Shown: positions 21,543 to 30,210, counted from the first letter of the stretch. The stretch is 33,547 nucleotides of DNA from JALQXV01 sp964540445 (GCA_964540445.1 CAZIMF010000006.1:1-33547), one strand, 5' to 3'. Program-made: numbers and translations. The notes: generated by a model from the letters alone, not told the origin.

Positions 21543-22460
21543 TCATTTGAATGTAGTGACCGTTTGTTCAGTAACTTGTTTGAATAATTTTTGCCCCATA
21601 GCATAGTCATACGATGGAGTGTACGACTTAGAGTAAATAACAATAACAAATGGTGCGCTACCGTTGTCGATTACTCCTACCTCGTGAACTCTGTCAGCAA
21701 GGTAGCCAGCTTTGTGATAGAGCACTGAACCTTGAGGCACCCCTGGCGGTATAAAGCGCTCCTCAGATGTATTTTGCATCCAGGATAGTAATAATTTCGT
21801 GTGGTCGTCGTTTATAAGTTTACGGTTATACAAAAGCGCCATAAGCTGAGCCATATCATTCGATGTAATGGTGTTCTGTTCGGGGTTGTAGCTCGCAATG
21901 CCGTGCTCTTTGGCATAGGCGGCCAAATCATTGCGGCCAAGATAGTTATTGAGCGCTAACCATGCATCATTATCGCTATCCTTAACTGCCAATCGTAACT
22001 GGTCTTCTGCTGTTTTCCCGCTGACTTGCGTAGCAAGACTAGTCTGGCCTAACTCAACTTGGTTTAAATAATATAAGGCGGTAAGTATTTTGGTAGTGCT
22101 GGCAGCGATGAATGGATAGCTATCACCCGTTTGTATAAGATTTCCGGAGTTTAGGTCAACCACCGAAACACTTGTGTCATAGGGGTACCTTTTGATTATA
22201 AGATTGAGGGATGCCTGCAACCCCGTAGTGTCTACCTGCCGCTTAGGAGGATCGGGTTTGCTGCTTGATGCAGATACTATGCTCGCCGAAGTATCATGAC
22301 CGTTCTGATTGAAAAAAATATTCTTAGTAATTAGCGTAATCGTGAGTATGCATATACAGATACAGCCTGCTGAAAGGAGTAATGTAGTTCTTTTCTTGCG
22401 ACGATTTACCGATAAGCGACGATCGAATTGGTATGAATGATTTCGTGAAAAAGTTTGCAT
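21543..22460 (-). CDS. Membrane-anchored serine hydrolase of the beta-lactamase (class A) fold
   Basis: A 305-residue protein with a basic cytoplasmic N-terminus (residues 1-25), one membrane anchor at about 27-47 and an external catalytic domain. Active-site motifs: S121-T-T-K124, S162-D-N164, and K250-A-G252 where KTG is usual. The domain resembles class A beta-lactamases and related D,D-peptidases. No omega-loop ExxLN motif is obvious, so beta-lactam hydrolysis is uncertain and a cell-wall peptidase role is equally possible. A TTG start at 22514 would add 18 residues; ATG 22460 is chosen because the topology then begins with a normal basic segment. It sits between the multi-PAS kinase and the PLD-like gene on the same strand. 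Confidence 0.85.
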   Translation of the reverse strand: MQTFSRNHSYQFDRRLSVNRRKKRTTLLLSAGCICICILTITLITKNIFFNQNGHDTSASIVSASSSKPDPPKRQVDTTGLQASLNLIIKRYPYDTSVSVVDLNSGNLIQTGDSYPFIAASTTKILTALYYLNQVELGQTSLATQVSGKTAEDQLRLAVKDSDNDAWLALNNYLGRNDLAAYAKEHGIASYNPEQNTITSNDMAQLMALLYNRKLINDDHTKLLLSWMQNTSEERFIPPGVPQGSVLYHKAGYLADRVHEVGVIDNGSAPFVIVIYSKSYTPSYDYAMGQKLFKQVTEQTVTTFK

Positions 22461-22526
22461 ATTTTTATTTACAACCGATTTCAAATGTACCTCGGCTACA
22501 CTTAATTTTAACAAATTTTGAACATG

Positions 22527-25037
22527 TTACCTATCGTCTGGCTTGACGAACTGATTTTTTCTCGTTGATAACGGCTCTCTGGGTAATGTGATTATGAACT
22601 CGGTTCCTTTCCGGTATTTAGAATGAACAGCAATAGTCCCCTGGTGGAGCTCGATTACTTTTTGCACCCAATATAGGCCCAGACCTGTACCACCGGCAGT
22701 GGTGGATAGCGGATTCTCGATTCTGGAAAATTTCTTAAATAGTTTTGGCATATCTTTTTTGTAAATGCCAATACCCTCATCTTTAATAGATATTTTTAGC
22801 GATCGGCGAGTCAGAGTTATTGTTATTCGGATGATTGTATTTGGAGATGAATATTTATGGGCATTATCAATCAGATTTTCAAATACCATTCTCATTCGTA
22901 AGCGATCTACGTTAGCACTGTTGCTTACTAGAGACGTCTTTAATAATACGGTCTGGTCATGATCTTCAAATTTATTGTCTTGTTCTTCGTTAACTTCTTT
23001 TATCAGCTTAGCTATGTCGGTCGGCTCTAATCTTAGTCGTATCTCATCCGCATCAGCTTGGGCAACTCGAAGTAAATCATTAACAATCATTAGCTGCCGC
23101 TCATTACTATGATATGCGGTGTTAATCATACGTAATTGACTGGGAGCGAGTGTTCCTGCATAGCCTTCGCGCAACATGCCTAGGTACTGCTTAACAGCAG
23201 TAGCGGGCGTTCGTAACTGGTGCGAAGCAATCGAAATGAACTCGTCTTTAGCCTTGTTTAGGGCTAATAGTTGTCGTTGCTCCGATATATCAAGCATGAA
23301 CGTTATACACCGGTCACCCGATCCGGGTATCATTACCGCCCCAGCTAATACTGGAACAATAGTCTGATCTTTGTGTTGGTACTCAGTCTCCATAGGATCA
23401 ACTTCGCCTTTTTTGCGTAACATCTGATAAAAACCTGAGATTATCCCCTTGGATTTTGATGGTGTAATCATGTGGGTGTAGAATCCTTTTTGCAGATCTT
23501 TTTTGGTATAACCAAACATGGTTAAGAAGCGCTCATTAGCCTCGTGCACTTTACCATCGAGAGTAATGACGGCAACACCGATGATACTGGACTCAAAAAG
23601 TGCGCTAAACATGCGCTCGCTACTTGCCAACTCCCGTTCAATCTCTTTGCGCTCAGTGATGTCGACAATTACCCCGGGGAGGCGGACCGGATTACCGGCT
23701 GAATCATCTTCTACTCGGCCGCGAATAATTACCCACTTTGTGGATCCATCACGAGTTATGGTGCGGCACTCAATTTCCAATAATTTCGTTTTTTTAACAG
23801 TCTGTTGAATTTTTTTAATGACATCTGCTCGATCATCTGGGTGAATGGAATCAGTGAAGTCTGAAAATGGCATGCCGCTCACGGCTTCGTCATGATCTAT
23901 CCCAAAACGATAGGCTAAGTTTTGATCGGCAATTACTTTGTTTTCGGGAATGTCCCACATCCAGATACCGATTGAACCAGTAGACAGGGCAGTATGGAGT
24001 AATTCTTGGGCTTCCCTTTCACGCATTTCCAGAATCAGTTTTCGACGTAAATCAAGTGCGCTGCCAATGGATCTCGCAGTTAATTCGGTAATTTGCTTAA
24101 AGTAATCGGCGTATGCTGTATCGTAACGTAGACGTGGGCTAATACCGCAGATAATAACGCCATAAATTTCTTTGGTTCGCGTGCGGACAATCGGCATAAC
24201 TATGGCTTCGGTAGCAGGCTCATCCCATACTCCACCAGGAAGAATATAGTGTTTGTCTAGGTTTTTAGCTAACTGCGGTTTTTTTGTGGTTATAGCTTTC
24301 TTTAGAGGCAGAATGCTGTCTTCGACCGATAAATCAATCGTGCTATGAGCAATCGAAGTATCATTTTCCAGTGAGGTACTAGCAGCAAGATGCAGAGTAT
24401 TTTTCTCGCTATTAAGAAGGTAGATAAGACCAAAGGGTATGTCTGCAGGCGCCTCACTGAGCGTGTTGGCAATGAGAATGCAGGCGGCCGATCGTGACTC
24501 GACGGGGATAGGTTTTTCTGCCAAATCACGTAAGGTTATCAGTCTTCTGTCATGCAAGATTCGAGGAGTTACTTCTTGACCAATACTAAAGACGCCAAGT
24601 ATCTGCTGATCCTCTCCATAAATAGGATTAAATGTATAGTCAAAGTAGGACTCTTGGGTGCGCCCATGACGTCTTATCGGCAATAGCGCACTTTCGTACA
24701 ACCTGCCCTTGCCCGTTTTCATCACTCGTCTTATGTCCGGTTCAATAAGTCCCCAGATATCAGTCCAGGCTACATTAGCTGGTTGTCCGAGTACTGCTGG
24801 GTGTTTCTCGGCGAAAATAGGGCTCCATGCATCGTTGTAGAGTAGACGAAGTGACGGCCCCCAATAGATAGCCATTGGGAATTTTGAGAATAGGCAGATG
24901 CTTAAGGCAGAACGTAAACTTTGGGGCCATAATTCAATAGGACCAAACGGATGATCGGTCCAGTCGGTTTGAGCGATCAATTTGCCCATCTTGCCGCCCT
25001 TTGCCAGAAACTCGTCGCGTCCTACATGTCGTGCCAT
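22527..25037 (-). CDS. Soluble multi-PAS/GAF histidine kinase
   Basis: An 836-residue kinase with no membrane segment. Order: an N-terminal PAS-like domain (about 20-160) starting with the pattern TDWTDHPFGPIELWPQSLRS; a GAF-like domain (about 165-330); a PAS domain with a PAC tail (about 345-465, TRDGSTKWVIIRG ... DITERKE); a second PAS (about 470-590). HisKA has His606 in IASHQLRTPATAVKQYLGM, and the HATPase has MVFENLIDNAHKYSS, KDEGIGI and GGTGLGLYW. No receiver domain is attached. The phosphoacceptor segment is almost identical to that of the CHASE kinase at 13680-15470, suggesting shared partners. It follows the spermidine-synthase-like gene by 58 nt and may be co-transcribed. Confidence 0.93.
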   Translation of the reverse strand: MARHVGRDEFLAKGGKMGKLIAQTDWTDHPFGPIELWPQSLRSALSICLFSKFPMAIYWGPSLRLLYNDAWSPIFAEKHPAVLGQPANVAWTDIWGLIEPDIRRVMKTGKGRLYESALLPIRRHGRTQESYFDYTFNPIYGEDQQILGVFSIGQEVTPRILHDRRLITLRDLAEKPIPVESRSAACILIANTLSEAPADIPFGLIYLLNSEKNTLHLAASTSLENDTSIAHSTIDLSVEDSILPLKKAITTKKPQLAKNLDKHYILPGGVWDEPATEAIVMPIVRTRTKEIYGVIICGISPRLRYDTAYADYFKQITELTARSIGSALDLRRKLILEMREREAQELLHTALSTGSIGIWMWDIPENKVIADQNLAYRFGIDHDEAVSGMPFSDFTDSIHPDDRADVIKKIQQTVKKTKLLEIECRTITRDGSTKWVIIRGRVEDDSAGNPVRLPGVIVDITERKEIERELASSERMFSALFESSIIGVAVITLDGKVHEANERFLTMFGYTKKDLQKGFYTHMITPSKSKGIISGFYQMLRKKGEVDPMETEYQHKDQTIVPVLAGAVMIPGSGDRCITFMLDISEQRQLLALNKAKDEFISIASHQLRTPATAVKQYLGMLREGYAGTLAPSQLRMINTAYHSNERQLMIVNDLLRVAQADADEIRLRLEPTDIAKLIKEVNEEQDNKFEDHDQTVLLKTSLVSNSANVDRLRMRMVFENLIDNAHKYSSPNTIIRITITLTRRSLKISIKDEGIGIYKKDMPKLFKKFSRIENPLSTTAGGTGLGLYWVQKVIELHQGTIAVHSKYRKGTEFIITLPREPLSTRKNQFVKPDDR

Positions 25038-25095
25038 ACTCTAAGCTGCCCGCCTGCGGATAATTATCTATTAAATAACAATAAAGTCCACTAGT

Positions 25096-25842
25096 TTAAG
25101 CGTTCTGGGCAAGCTCAACTTCACCAAATCGCATACCGTATGATTGCGCTCGCTTATTTTTCTGGCTAACAAGAATAAAATTTTGGGACATCCAAGGTGA
25201 TACATCGGTATCTGCTGGGTAGATGCTAGTGTATTTAAATACTGAAGAATATAGCTCATGAAAATGCTCAATTGTGTGAGCATTTCGTCCTTTAAAAGAT
25301 GAAATGATATTAATCGCAACGATCCCATTGCTAGAAAGCCGTTGATTAATAAGGTGGGCGGTGTCGAGGCTGGCAAGCGACTTAGGAATACGCAGATCAG
25401 TAAATGCATCAACAATTATTAAGTCATACGTTTGTGCTGTTTCCTGTAAATAATCTCTGCCGTCGGCATGGATTATGTGCAGTCGCTCATGCTGAGTAAG
25501 CCCAAAAAATCCTTCAGCGATGGCGTCGAGCCCTGGGTCAATTTCAACCACGTCCAAAGTAACGTCTGGCAAGGCGTGTATCAGCGCCATGGGCAACGTA
25601 TAAACACCGCCGCCTATCATGAGCAAGCGTTTAGGGCGAATATATGAAACGAGCTCAAAAAATCTTTGAATATAGTCAAACAACAGAGTGTGCTCTCCAT
25701 CCAGCGGCATGCCCGAAAAGGCGGCTGTCTTGTCGCCGCTGAACAACACGCGGGCTTTTCTGCCCTCGTAAACCATATCTATCACCTGATACCGATCGAT
25801 AGCTGTTTTGCCTTGAAATAGTATTTTTTCGCGCTCTAGCAT
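25096..25842 (-). CDS. Spermidine synthase-like / class I SAM-dependent enzyme
   Basis: A 248-residue protein with a spermidine-synthase-type Rossmann core: RLLMIGGGVYTLPMAL (glycine-rich motif I), DVVEIDPG (acidic residue for the cofactor ribose), HADGRDYL and YDLIIVDAFTD. The N-terminal part (SGDKTAAFSGMPLDGEHTLLFDYIQ) resembles the short beta-region of spermidine synthases. Substrate residues for putrescine cannot be confirmed, and many CPR homologues are annotated only as spermidine-synthase-like. TATACT lies 8 nt before the ATG. Confidence 0.82.
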   Translation of the reverse strand: MLEREKILFQGKTAIDRYQVIDMVYEGRKARVLFSGDKTAAFSGMPLDGEHTLLFDYIQRFFELVSYIRPKRLLMIGGGVYTLPMALIHALPDVTLDVVEIDPGLDAIAEGFFGLTQHERLHIIHADGRDYLQETAQTYDLIIVDAFTDLRIPKSLASLDTAHLINQRLSSNGIVAINIISSFKGRNAHTIEHFHELYSSVFKYTSIYPADTDVSPWMSQNFILVSQKNKRAQSYGMRFGEVELAQNA

Positions 25843-25850
25843 AAAACTCT

Positions 25851-25856
25851 AGTATA
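25851..25856 (-). promoter_or_regulatory. -10 element of the spermidine-synthase-like gene (leaderless type)
   Basis: Minus-strand TATACT, 8 nt before the ATG at 25842. Confidence 0.55.
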
Positions 25857-25951
25857 CAGTGTCGTCATAGAGCAGCTTACGATTACTAGTAATTGTTATT
25901 AACAAACTGTTAAAACACGCAGCTTGCCTATAAAAAATCCGCGTCGTTTGC

Positions 25952-25957
25952 TATGAT
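25952..25957 (+). promoter_or_regulatory. -10 element of radC (leaderless type)
   Basis: TATGAT, 8 nt before the ATG at 25966. No Shine-Dalgarno. Confidence 0.55.
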
Positions 25958-25965
25958 TAGCAGAT

Positions 25966-26718
25966 ATGAGTACTGCTACCCTTCCTTCCCGCTATCAACT
26001 TCAAGACACCGATTCGATTATGGGCGAAGGAGACACCCGTTATGTTCTTAAAGTTAAGGATCTGCAATCAGACGAAAAACCTCGTGAGAAATTGCTTGCC
26101 ACTGGCCCCTCTACCTTGACTATGACCGAGTTAGTTGCAATTTTGCTCGGTGTTGGGACAAAAAAGGAAGAAGTTTTGACAATGGCAAATCGTATTTTAA
26201 AAGAGTACGGTGAGCGCGCAATAATTAACGAAACAAATCCTCAGCGACTGGCAGATACACTACAAATTCCAGCAGCAAAAGCTTGTCAGTTAATTGCCAG
26301 CTTCGAACTCGGCCGCCGGTTTTACGAAAAACGTGCCGGGAAAGCTGTATTTATTAGTACTGCCCAGCAAGCCTTCGACTATCTACAAGATATGGGTACC
26401 ATGAAAAAAGAACAACTCCGAGGACTTTATCTAAATAGCCGATACCAGGTTATTCACGAAGAAGTTATTTCTGTTGGCAGTATGACTTCAAACATTGTTC
26501 ATCCACGAGAAGTTTTTCAGCCCGCTATCGAGCATGGCGCGGTGGCCGTTATTATTGCCCACAACCATCCATCCGGCCGTCTTGACAGTACGTACGCAGA
26601 TAATGAAGTCACCGAACGTCTGTTATACGCCTCTAAGATACTCGGTATCGACTTGCTGGATCATTTGGTAATTGCTGGCACTGAATTTGTTAGTATTATC
26701 GATAGCACCAACAGTTAA
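25966..26718 (+). CDS. radC: RadC family JAB/MPN-domain protein
   Basis: A 250-residue protein. An N-terminal helix-hairpin-helix-like region (about 38-115: PREKLLATGPSTLTMTELVAILL) precedes a JAB/MPN domain (about 128-250). The JAMM zinc motif is complete, with Glu165 or Glu166 in VIHEEVISVG, H199-N-H201-PSG and Asp212. The family is historically called a DNA repair protein, but its biochemical role is not settled. Convergent with msrA, 13 bp between the stops. Confidence 0.92.
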   Translation: MSTATLPSRYQLQDTDSIMGEGDTRYVLKVKDLQSDEKPREKLLATGPSTLTMTELVAILLGVGTKKEEVLTMANRILKEYGERAIINETNPQRLADTLQIPAAKACQLIASFELGRRFYEKRAGKAVFISTAQQAFDYLQDMGTMKKEQLRGLYLNSRYQVIHEEVISVGSMTSNIVHPREVFQPAIEHGAVAVIIAHNHPSGRLDSTYADNEVTERLLYASKILGIDLLDHLVIAGTEFVSIIDSTNS

Positions 26719-26731
26719 ACGTAATTCTTCG

Positions 26732-27256
26732 CTAAGTTTTAATCCGCTCAGCAAATTTTTGACGTAGCTTTGCGAGCTTAGGATTAATGATAACCTGGCA
26801 ATAACCAGTACCTTCATTATTTTCGAAATAATTCTGGTGGTAATCTTCGGCTGGATAAAATTTTTCAAGAGGAGAAAGTTGTGTGACAACAGGACTATCC
26901 CATAGTGTCTGAACTTGTTGAATTGATGCCTGGGCCACTTCTTTTTGACCCTCACCATTGTAGAAAATTGCCGAGCGGTATTGCGGCCCAATGTCATTAC
27001 CTTGCTGATTTAAGGTAGTCGGATTGTGCAAAGCCCAAAAAATATTAAATATGTCTACCAAGCTTATAATTGCTGGATCAAACGTTACTTCTACAGATTC
27101 GGCATGAGCAGTAGCTCCACTGCCAACTTTATGATAGTTGGCATCCTCTTCGCTGCCCCCGGCATACCCCGAGGCTACGTTTGTAACTCCATTTATAAGT
27201 CTAAAACCAGCATCTAAGCACCAGAAACAGCCACCGGCGAGTACAATCTTTTCCAC
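26732..27256 (-). CDS. msrA: Peptide methionine sulfoxide reductase A
   Basis: A 174-residue enzyme that reduces methionine-S-sulfoxide in proteins. The start is GTG 27256, preceded by Shine-Dalgarno AAGGAG with a 9-nt gap; the catalytic motif GGCFWC then begins at residue 8 with nucleophile Cys10. GYAGG, HAESVEVTFDP, NDIGPQYRSAIFY and FYPAEDYHQNYF are conserved. The usual Glu after GCFWC is Asp here (GGCFWCLDAGF). A TATAGT about 20 nt before the Shine-Dalgarno gives it a leadered mRNA, unlike most neighbours. Confidence 0.95.
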   Translation of the reverse strand: MEKIVLAGGCFWCLDAGFRLINGVTNVASGYAGGSEEDANYHKVGSGATAHAESVEVTFDPAIISLVDIFNIFWALHNPTTLNQQGNDIGPQYRSAIFYNGEGQKEVAQASIQQVQTLWDSPVVTQLSPLEKFYPAEDYHQNYFENNEGTGYCQVIINPKLAKLRQKFAERIKT

Positions 27257-27325
27257 GTTGCAATACTCCTTACTGATATTTACTATACGCACAAATAGTA
27301 AGTTCGGCCATATAATGAGGGGGTA

Positions 27326-28306
27326 TTAGTGTTTTATGAGTTGATCGTACCCTGTGTTTGCCGCGCTAAAGATTGCCTGGGCATCTGCAGTAGCTATATC
27401 TAAGTGGGGTGCCCCCACCACAGCCACAACTGATACAGTATCTTTGTTACCTTGATTTTTACGGATGTCTGCTACCAGAAAACAACGACCAGCTTCGTCG
27501 GTATTTCCAACCTTAATTCCTAAAATGCCATCTTTATTAATCACTGAATTATAATTTTGAATCAGGCCAGCAACGGGGATTCTTGCTTCGGACTGGCTAG
27601 CTATGTCAATCAAGACAGGTTGCTGCATATAAAGCGTGCCAAGTCGCACTAAATCATGCGCCGTACTAACAGTTTTAGACGAAAAGCCACTCGCATCTGC
27701 CACAACTGTCCCAGATAATCCTAACTCTTTGATCATACTATTTGCAGAAACTACGTAGTTATCGACAGACCCAAAAGCCCAACGCGCTAAACTGTCACTC
27801 ATATTGTTGGCAGATGGCATTAACATGGCTTGCATTGCCTGGTACTGACTAATCTGTTCGCCTACCTCAACGGGCACCACCGATCCATCTTTGCGGATAT
27901 AGTCGCTAAACGAGTCAATATCGACTTGATCAAGCGTTAGCATTGGCCCTTGCTCGCCTGGTGCTAGCGGCTTTTGTTTAAGTATTGCTAGGGCAGTAAT
28001 TATTTTTGCCAAGCTAGCTATTGGCACTGGCTTGGCTGCATCGTTAGAGACTGCCAGCACGCCTTTATCGAGTACTCCATAAGCTGATTGGCCATAGTTA
28101 GGCCACGGTATGGGGCTGTTTAATTTTGTCTCTGGCTGTACTGAAGCAGGAGTTATTTTTGAACTATCAGCCGCAGGCTTAGGCGGATGAGGTTGATATA
28201 AAAGGTAACCTCCCAATGCTGTTATAGCTACAATAATCACAATAACAACGGCTAATCGGCCGTTGCTGCGTCTGCGGTATCCATGTTCAATGGTATATAT
28301 GCCCAT
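27326..28306 (-). CDS. D-alanyl-D-alanine carboxypeptidase-like (PBP5 family)
   Basis: A 326-residue protein with a short basic cytoplasmic start, a membrane anchor at about 17-37, a Pro-rich linker and a catalytic domain from about 72. Motifs: S98-L-A-K101, S165-A-N167, and K265-V-G267 where KTG is normal, followed by NTDEAG as in typical PBP5 enzymes. It would trim the terminal D-Ala of peptidoglycan stem peptides outside the membrane. The C-terminal amphipathic anchor of E. coli PBP5 is missing; the N-terminal helix anchors it instead. TATAAT lies 8 nt before the ATG. Confidence 0.9.
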   Translation of the reverse strand: MGIYTIEHGYRRRSNGRLAVVIVIIVAITALGGYLLYQPHPPKPAADSSKITPASVQPETKLNSPIPWPNYGQSAYGVLDKGVLAVSNDAAKPVPIASLAKIITALAILKQKPLAPGEQGPMLTLDQVDIDSFSDYIRKDGSVVPVEVGEQISQYQAMQAMLMPSANNMSDSLARWAFGSVDNYVVSANSMIKELGLSGTVVADASGFSSKTVSTAHDLVRLGTLYMQQPVLIDIASQSEARIPVAGLIQNYNSVINKDGILGIKVGNTDEAGRCFLVADIRKNQGNKDTVSVVAVVGAPHLDIATADAQAIFSAANTGYDQLIKH

Positions 28307-28314
28307 AGCTTTTA

Positions 28315-28320
28315 ATTATA
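28315..28320 (-). promoter_or_regulatory. -10 element of the carboxypeptidase gene (leaderless type)
   Basis: Minus-strand consensus TATAAT, 8 nt before the ATG at 28306. No Shine-Dalgarno. Confidence 0.65.
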
Positions 28321-28337
28321 CGTCATTTTAAAGGCAA

Positions 28338-28763
28338 CTATTTTTGTAATTGCTGATCGAGTGCCCCAACCATAAACTGTAAAACGACTTCAGTTTCTTC
28401 TGCTCGTTCTGCTTTCTGGCGACGCAGCCGTCTAAATCGTGATGGCTTCTTAAGAATCTTAATAATAACTTCTCGTTCATCATCACCTAGTTTTGGAAAA
28501 GTGTTTAAGAGTTCACTTCCGCCATCAGTAAATGCCTGCTTGCCATTAGCAACTATATCAGCCGTCATCTCATGACGCGTTACGTTAGTAACTGCTTCCA
28601 GTTCAGTATCGCGTACACAATGACCTAGGATTGTGTAGGCAATGAGAGGTTCCCTTGCAAGCGATGCCTCTAAGTTCCCACCATACTGCTCAAATTTCTG
28701 AACTGCAGTATGATAGATACCCGCCGGTAAAGTGATCGAAACAGGCCCCATTTGAGTAGTCAT
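28338..28763 (-). CDS. Hypothetical cytoplasmic protein
   Basis: A 141-residue soluble protein of unknown family. The sequence is largely helical in character, with a very basic stretch near 105-120 (KKPSRFRRLRRQKAERAEE) that separates an acidic N-terminal part from a short C-terminal helix (VVLQFMVGALDQQLQK). No signal peptide, membrane segment or known motif is visible. A TATTAG hexamer lies 6 nt before the ATG, so it is probably its own transcription unit. It ends 31 nt upstream of the carboxypeptidase start. Confidence 0.65.
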   Translation of the reverse strand: MTTQMGPVSITLPAGIYHTAVQKFEQYGGNLEASLAREPLIAYTILGHCVRDTELEAVTNVTRHEMTADIVANGKQAFTDGGSELLNTFPKLGDDEREVIIKILKKPSRFRRLRRQKAERAEETEVVLQFMVGALDQQLQK

Positions 28764-28824
28764 ATAACCCTAATATGACACAAAATGAGTAAATTTACAA
28801 GCTACACAGAAATGTAAAATGTAA

Positions 28825-30210
28825 TTAGCTAGTTAAGCCTGCCTCTTTGAGGGCTTTCTTTGGCAGTGTTGAAGGGGCACCCATCAGGATGTCGCGGCTG
28901 TCTCCAGTTTTTGGAAAGGCCATAACGTCGCGGATACTCGGCTCGTTTTGAAGCACCATTATAAGGCGTTCGAGGCCCCAGGCGATACCGCCGTGCGGAG
29001 GTGTACCAAAATCGAAGGCATGCAGAATATGCCCAAAGTTAGTGTCTATTTCTTCTGAGTTATAACCTATTATCTCGAGTACGGTGCGTAAGTCGGCTGG
29101 GCGGTGGTTTCGAATACTGCCGCCTCCAATTTCGTAGCCGTTTAATACAATGTCATACTGCGTGGCAATTATCTCGCCAAGATTTTCTTTTTTTGCGAGC
29201 CATGCACCATGTTCAGGGACTGGAGCGCTAAACGGGTTATGGGTAAAGGTCCATTTGTCGTCGTCGGTTTTTTCAAACATCGGGAAATCAACAACCCAAC
29301 AAAATGCTAGTAGGTTCTCGTCTGTTTTATCCTCGCGGAGATCGGGGCGATCGGTGCCGTGTTTTTCCATAGCTTCTTTGTAGCTAATGCGTGGGAATGG
29401 TACTTGTTGAATGCGCTTTTCTGGATAGAGGCTTTCGACAATTTTTATTAGCAATTTTTCGTTGATAGCCATAACGTCTTCTTGTTCGACAAAGCTCATT
29501 TCGAGATCCATTTGAGTAAATTCGGCTTGTCGGTCGCCGCGAGTATCTTCGTCACGGAAGCACCGGACAATTTGAAAATATCGCTCAACACCGCCTATCA
29601 TAAGCAGTTGCTTGAACTGCTGCGGTGACTGAGGTAATACATAAAATTTGCCGGGGCTAAGACGGGCTGGGACGATAAATTCTCGTGCACCCTCGGGCGT
29701 ACCCTTGGTTAAGTATGGTGTTTCTACTTCCCAGAAATTATCTGCATCGAGTTCGTCGCGAATAAGCTTGATTATTTTGTGGCGTTTTTCGAGGTTGTTG
29801 CGCATTCGCTCGGATCGCATGTCGAGATAACGATACTGCATGCGGGCTTCTTCGTTAACTTCGGTTGCCTTTTCAATTTCAAAGACCGGAACCTCTGATT
29901 CATTTAAGATTTCGAGGGTTTCTGCCGCTAATTCAACGGTGCCAGTTGGCAGATCAGGGTTAACTTGCCGCTCACCTCTTTTTTGGATCTTACCGGTTAA
30001 GTGGACTACAAATTCACTACGCAAAGTAGAAGCTTTTTCGAAAAGTTCGACATTGCCGCCGCCCCAAAAAACAACTTGCAACAGACCACTTCGATCCCGT
30101 AGGTCGATAAAAATTAGTTTGCCGTGATCCCGCCTAGACTGTACCCAACCCTTAACTTCAACGGTTTCATCAACATGATTTGGAGTATCAATTACCCAGC
30201 TTCTGCTCAT
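28825..30210 (-). CDS. aspS: Aspartyl-tRNA synthetase lacking the bacterial GAD insertion domain
   Basis: A 461-residue class II synthetase. The anticodon-binding OB fold (1-105) has GWVQSRRDHGKLIFIDLRDRSG. The catalytic core carries motif 1 near RYLDMRSERMR, motif 2 FRDEDTRGDRQAEFTQMDLEM and motif 3 GGIAWGLERLIMVL. The core is of bacterial type (VLPQSPQQFKQLLM, HNPFSAP). Bacterial AspRS is usually about 590 residues because of a GAD domain of about 120-130 residues between motifs 2 and 3. Here KHGTDRPDLRED passes almost directly to FCWVVDFPMFE, so that domain is gone. Tandem gat genes are not in the window, so whether it also charges tRNA-Asn cannot be judged. Confidence 0.95.
   Translation of the reverse strand: MSRSWVIDTPNHVDETVEVKGWVQSRRDHGKLIFIDLRDRSGLLQVVFWGGGNVELFEKASTLRSEFVVHLTGKIQKRGERQVNPDLPTGTVELAAETLEILNESEVPVFEIEKATEVNEEARMQYRYLDMRSERMRNNLEKRHKIIKLIRDELDADNFWEVETPYLTKGTPEGAREFIVPARLSPGKFYVLPQSPQQFKQLLMIGGVERYFQIVRCFRDEDTRGDRQAEFTQMDLEMSFVEQEDVMAINEKLLIKIVESLYPEKRIQQVPFPRISYKEAMEKHGTDRPDLREDKTDENLLAFCWVVDFPMFEKTDDDKWTFTHNPFSAPVPEHGAWLAKKENLGEIIATQYDIVLNGYEIGGGSIRNHRPADLRTVLEIIGYNSEEIDTNFGHILHAFDFGTPPHGGIAWGLERLIMVLQNEPSIRDVMAFPKTGDSRDILMGAPSTLPKKALKEAGLTS

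Noticed and set aside
26623..26997. Minus-strand open frame overlapping radC and msrA.
   Set aside because: It is a shadow frame over the convergent 3' ends of two well-supported genes, with no family features.
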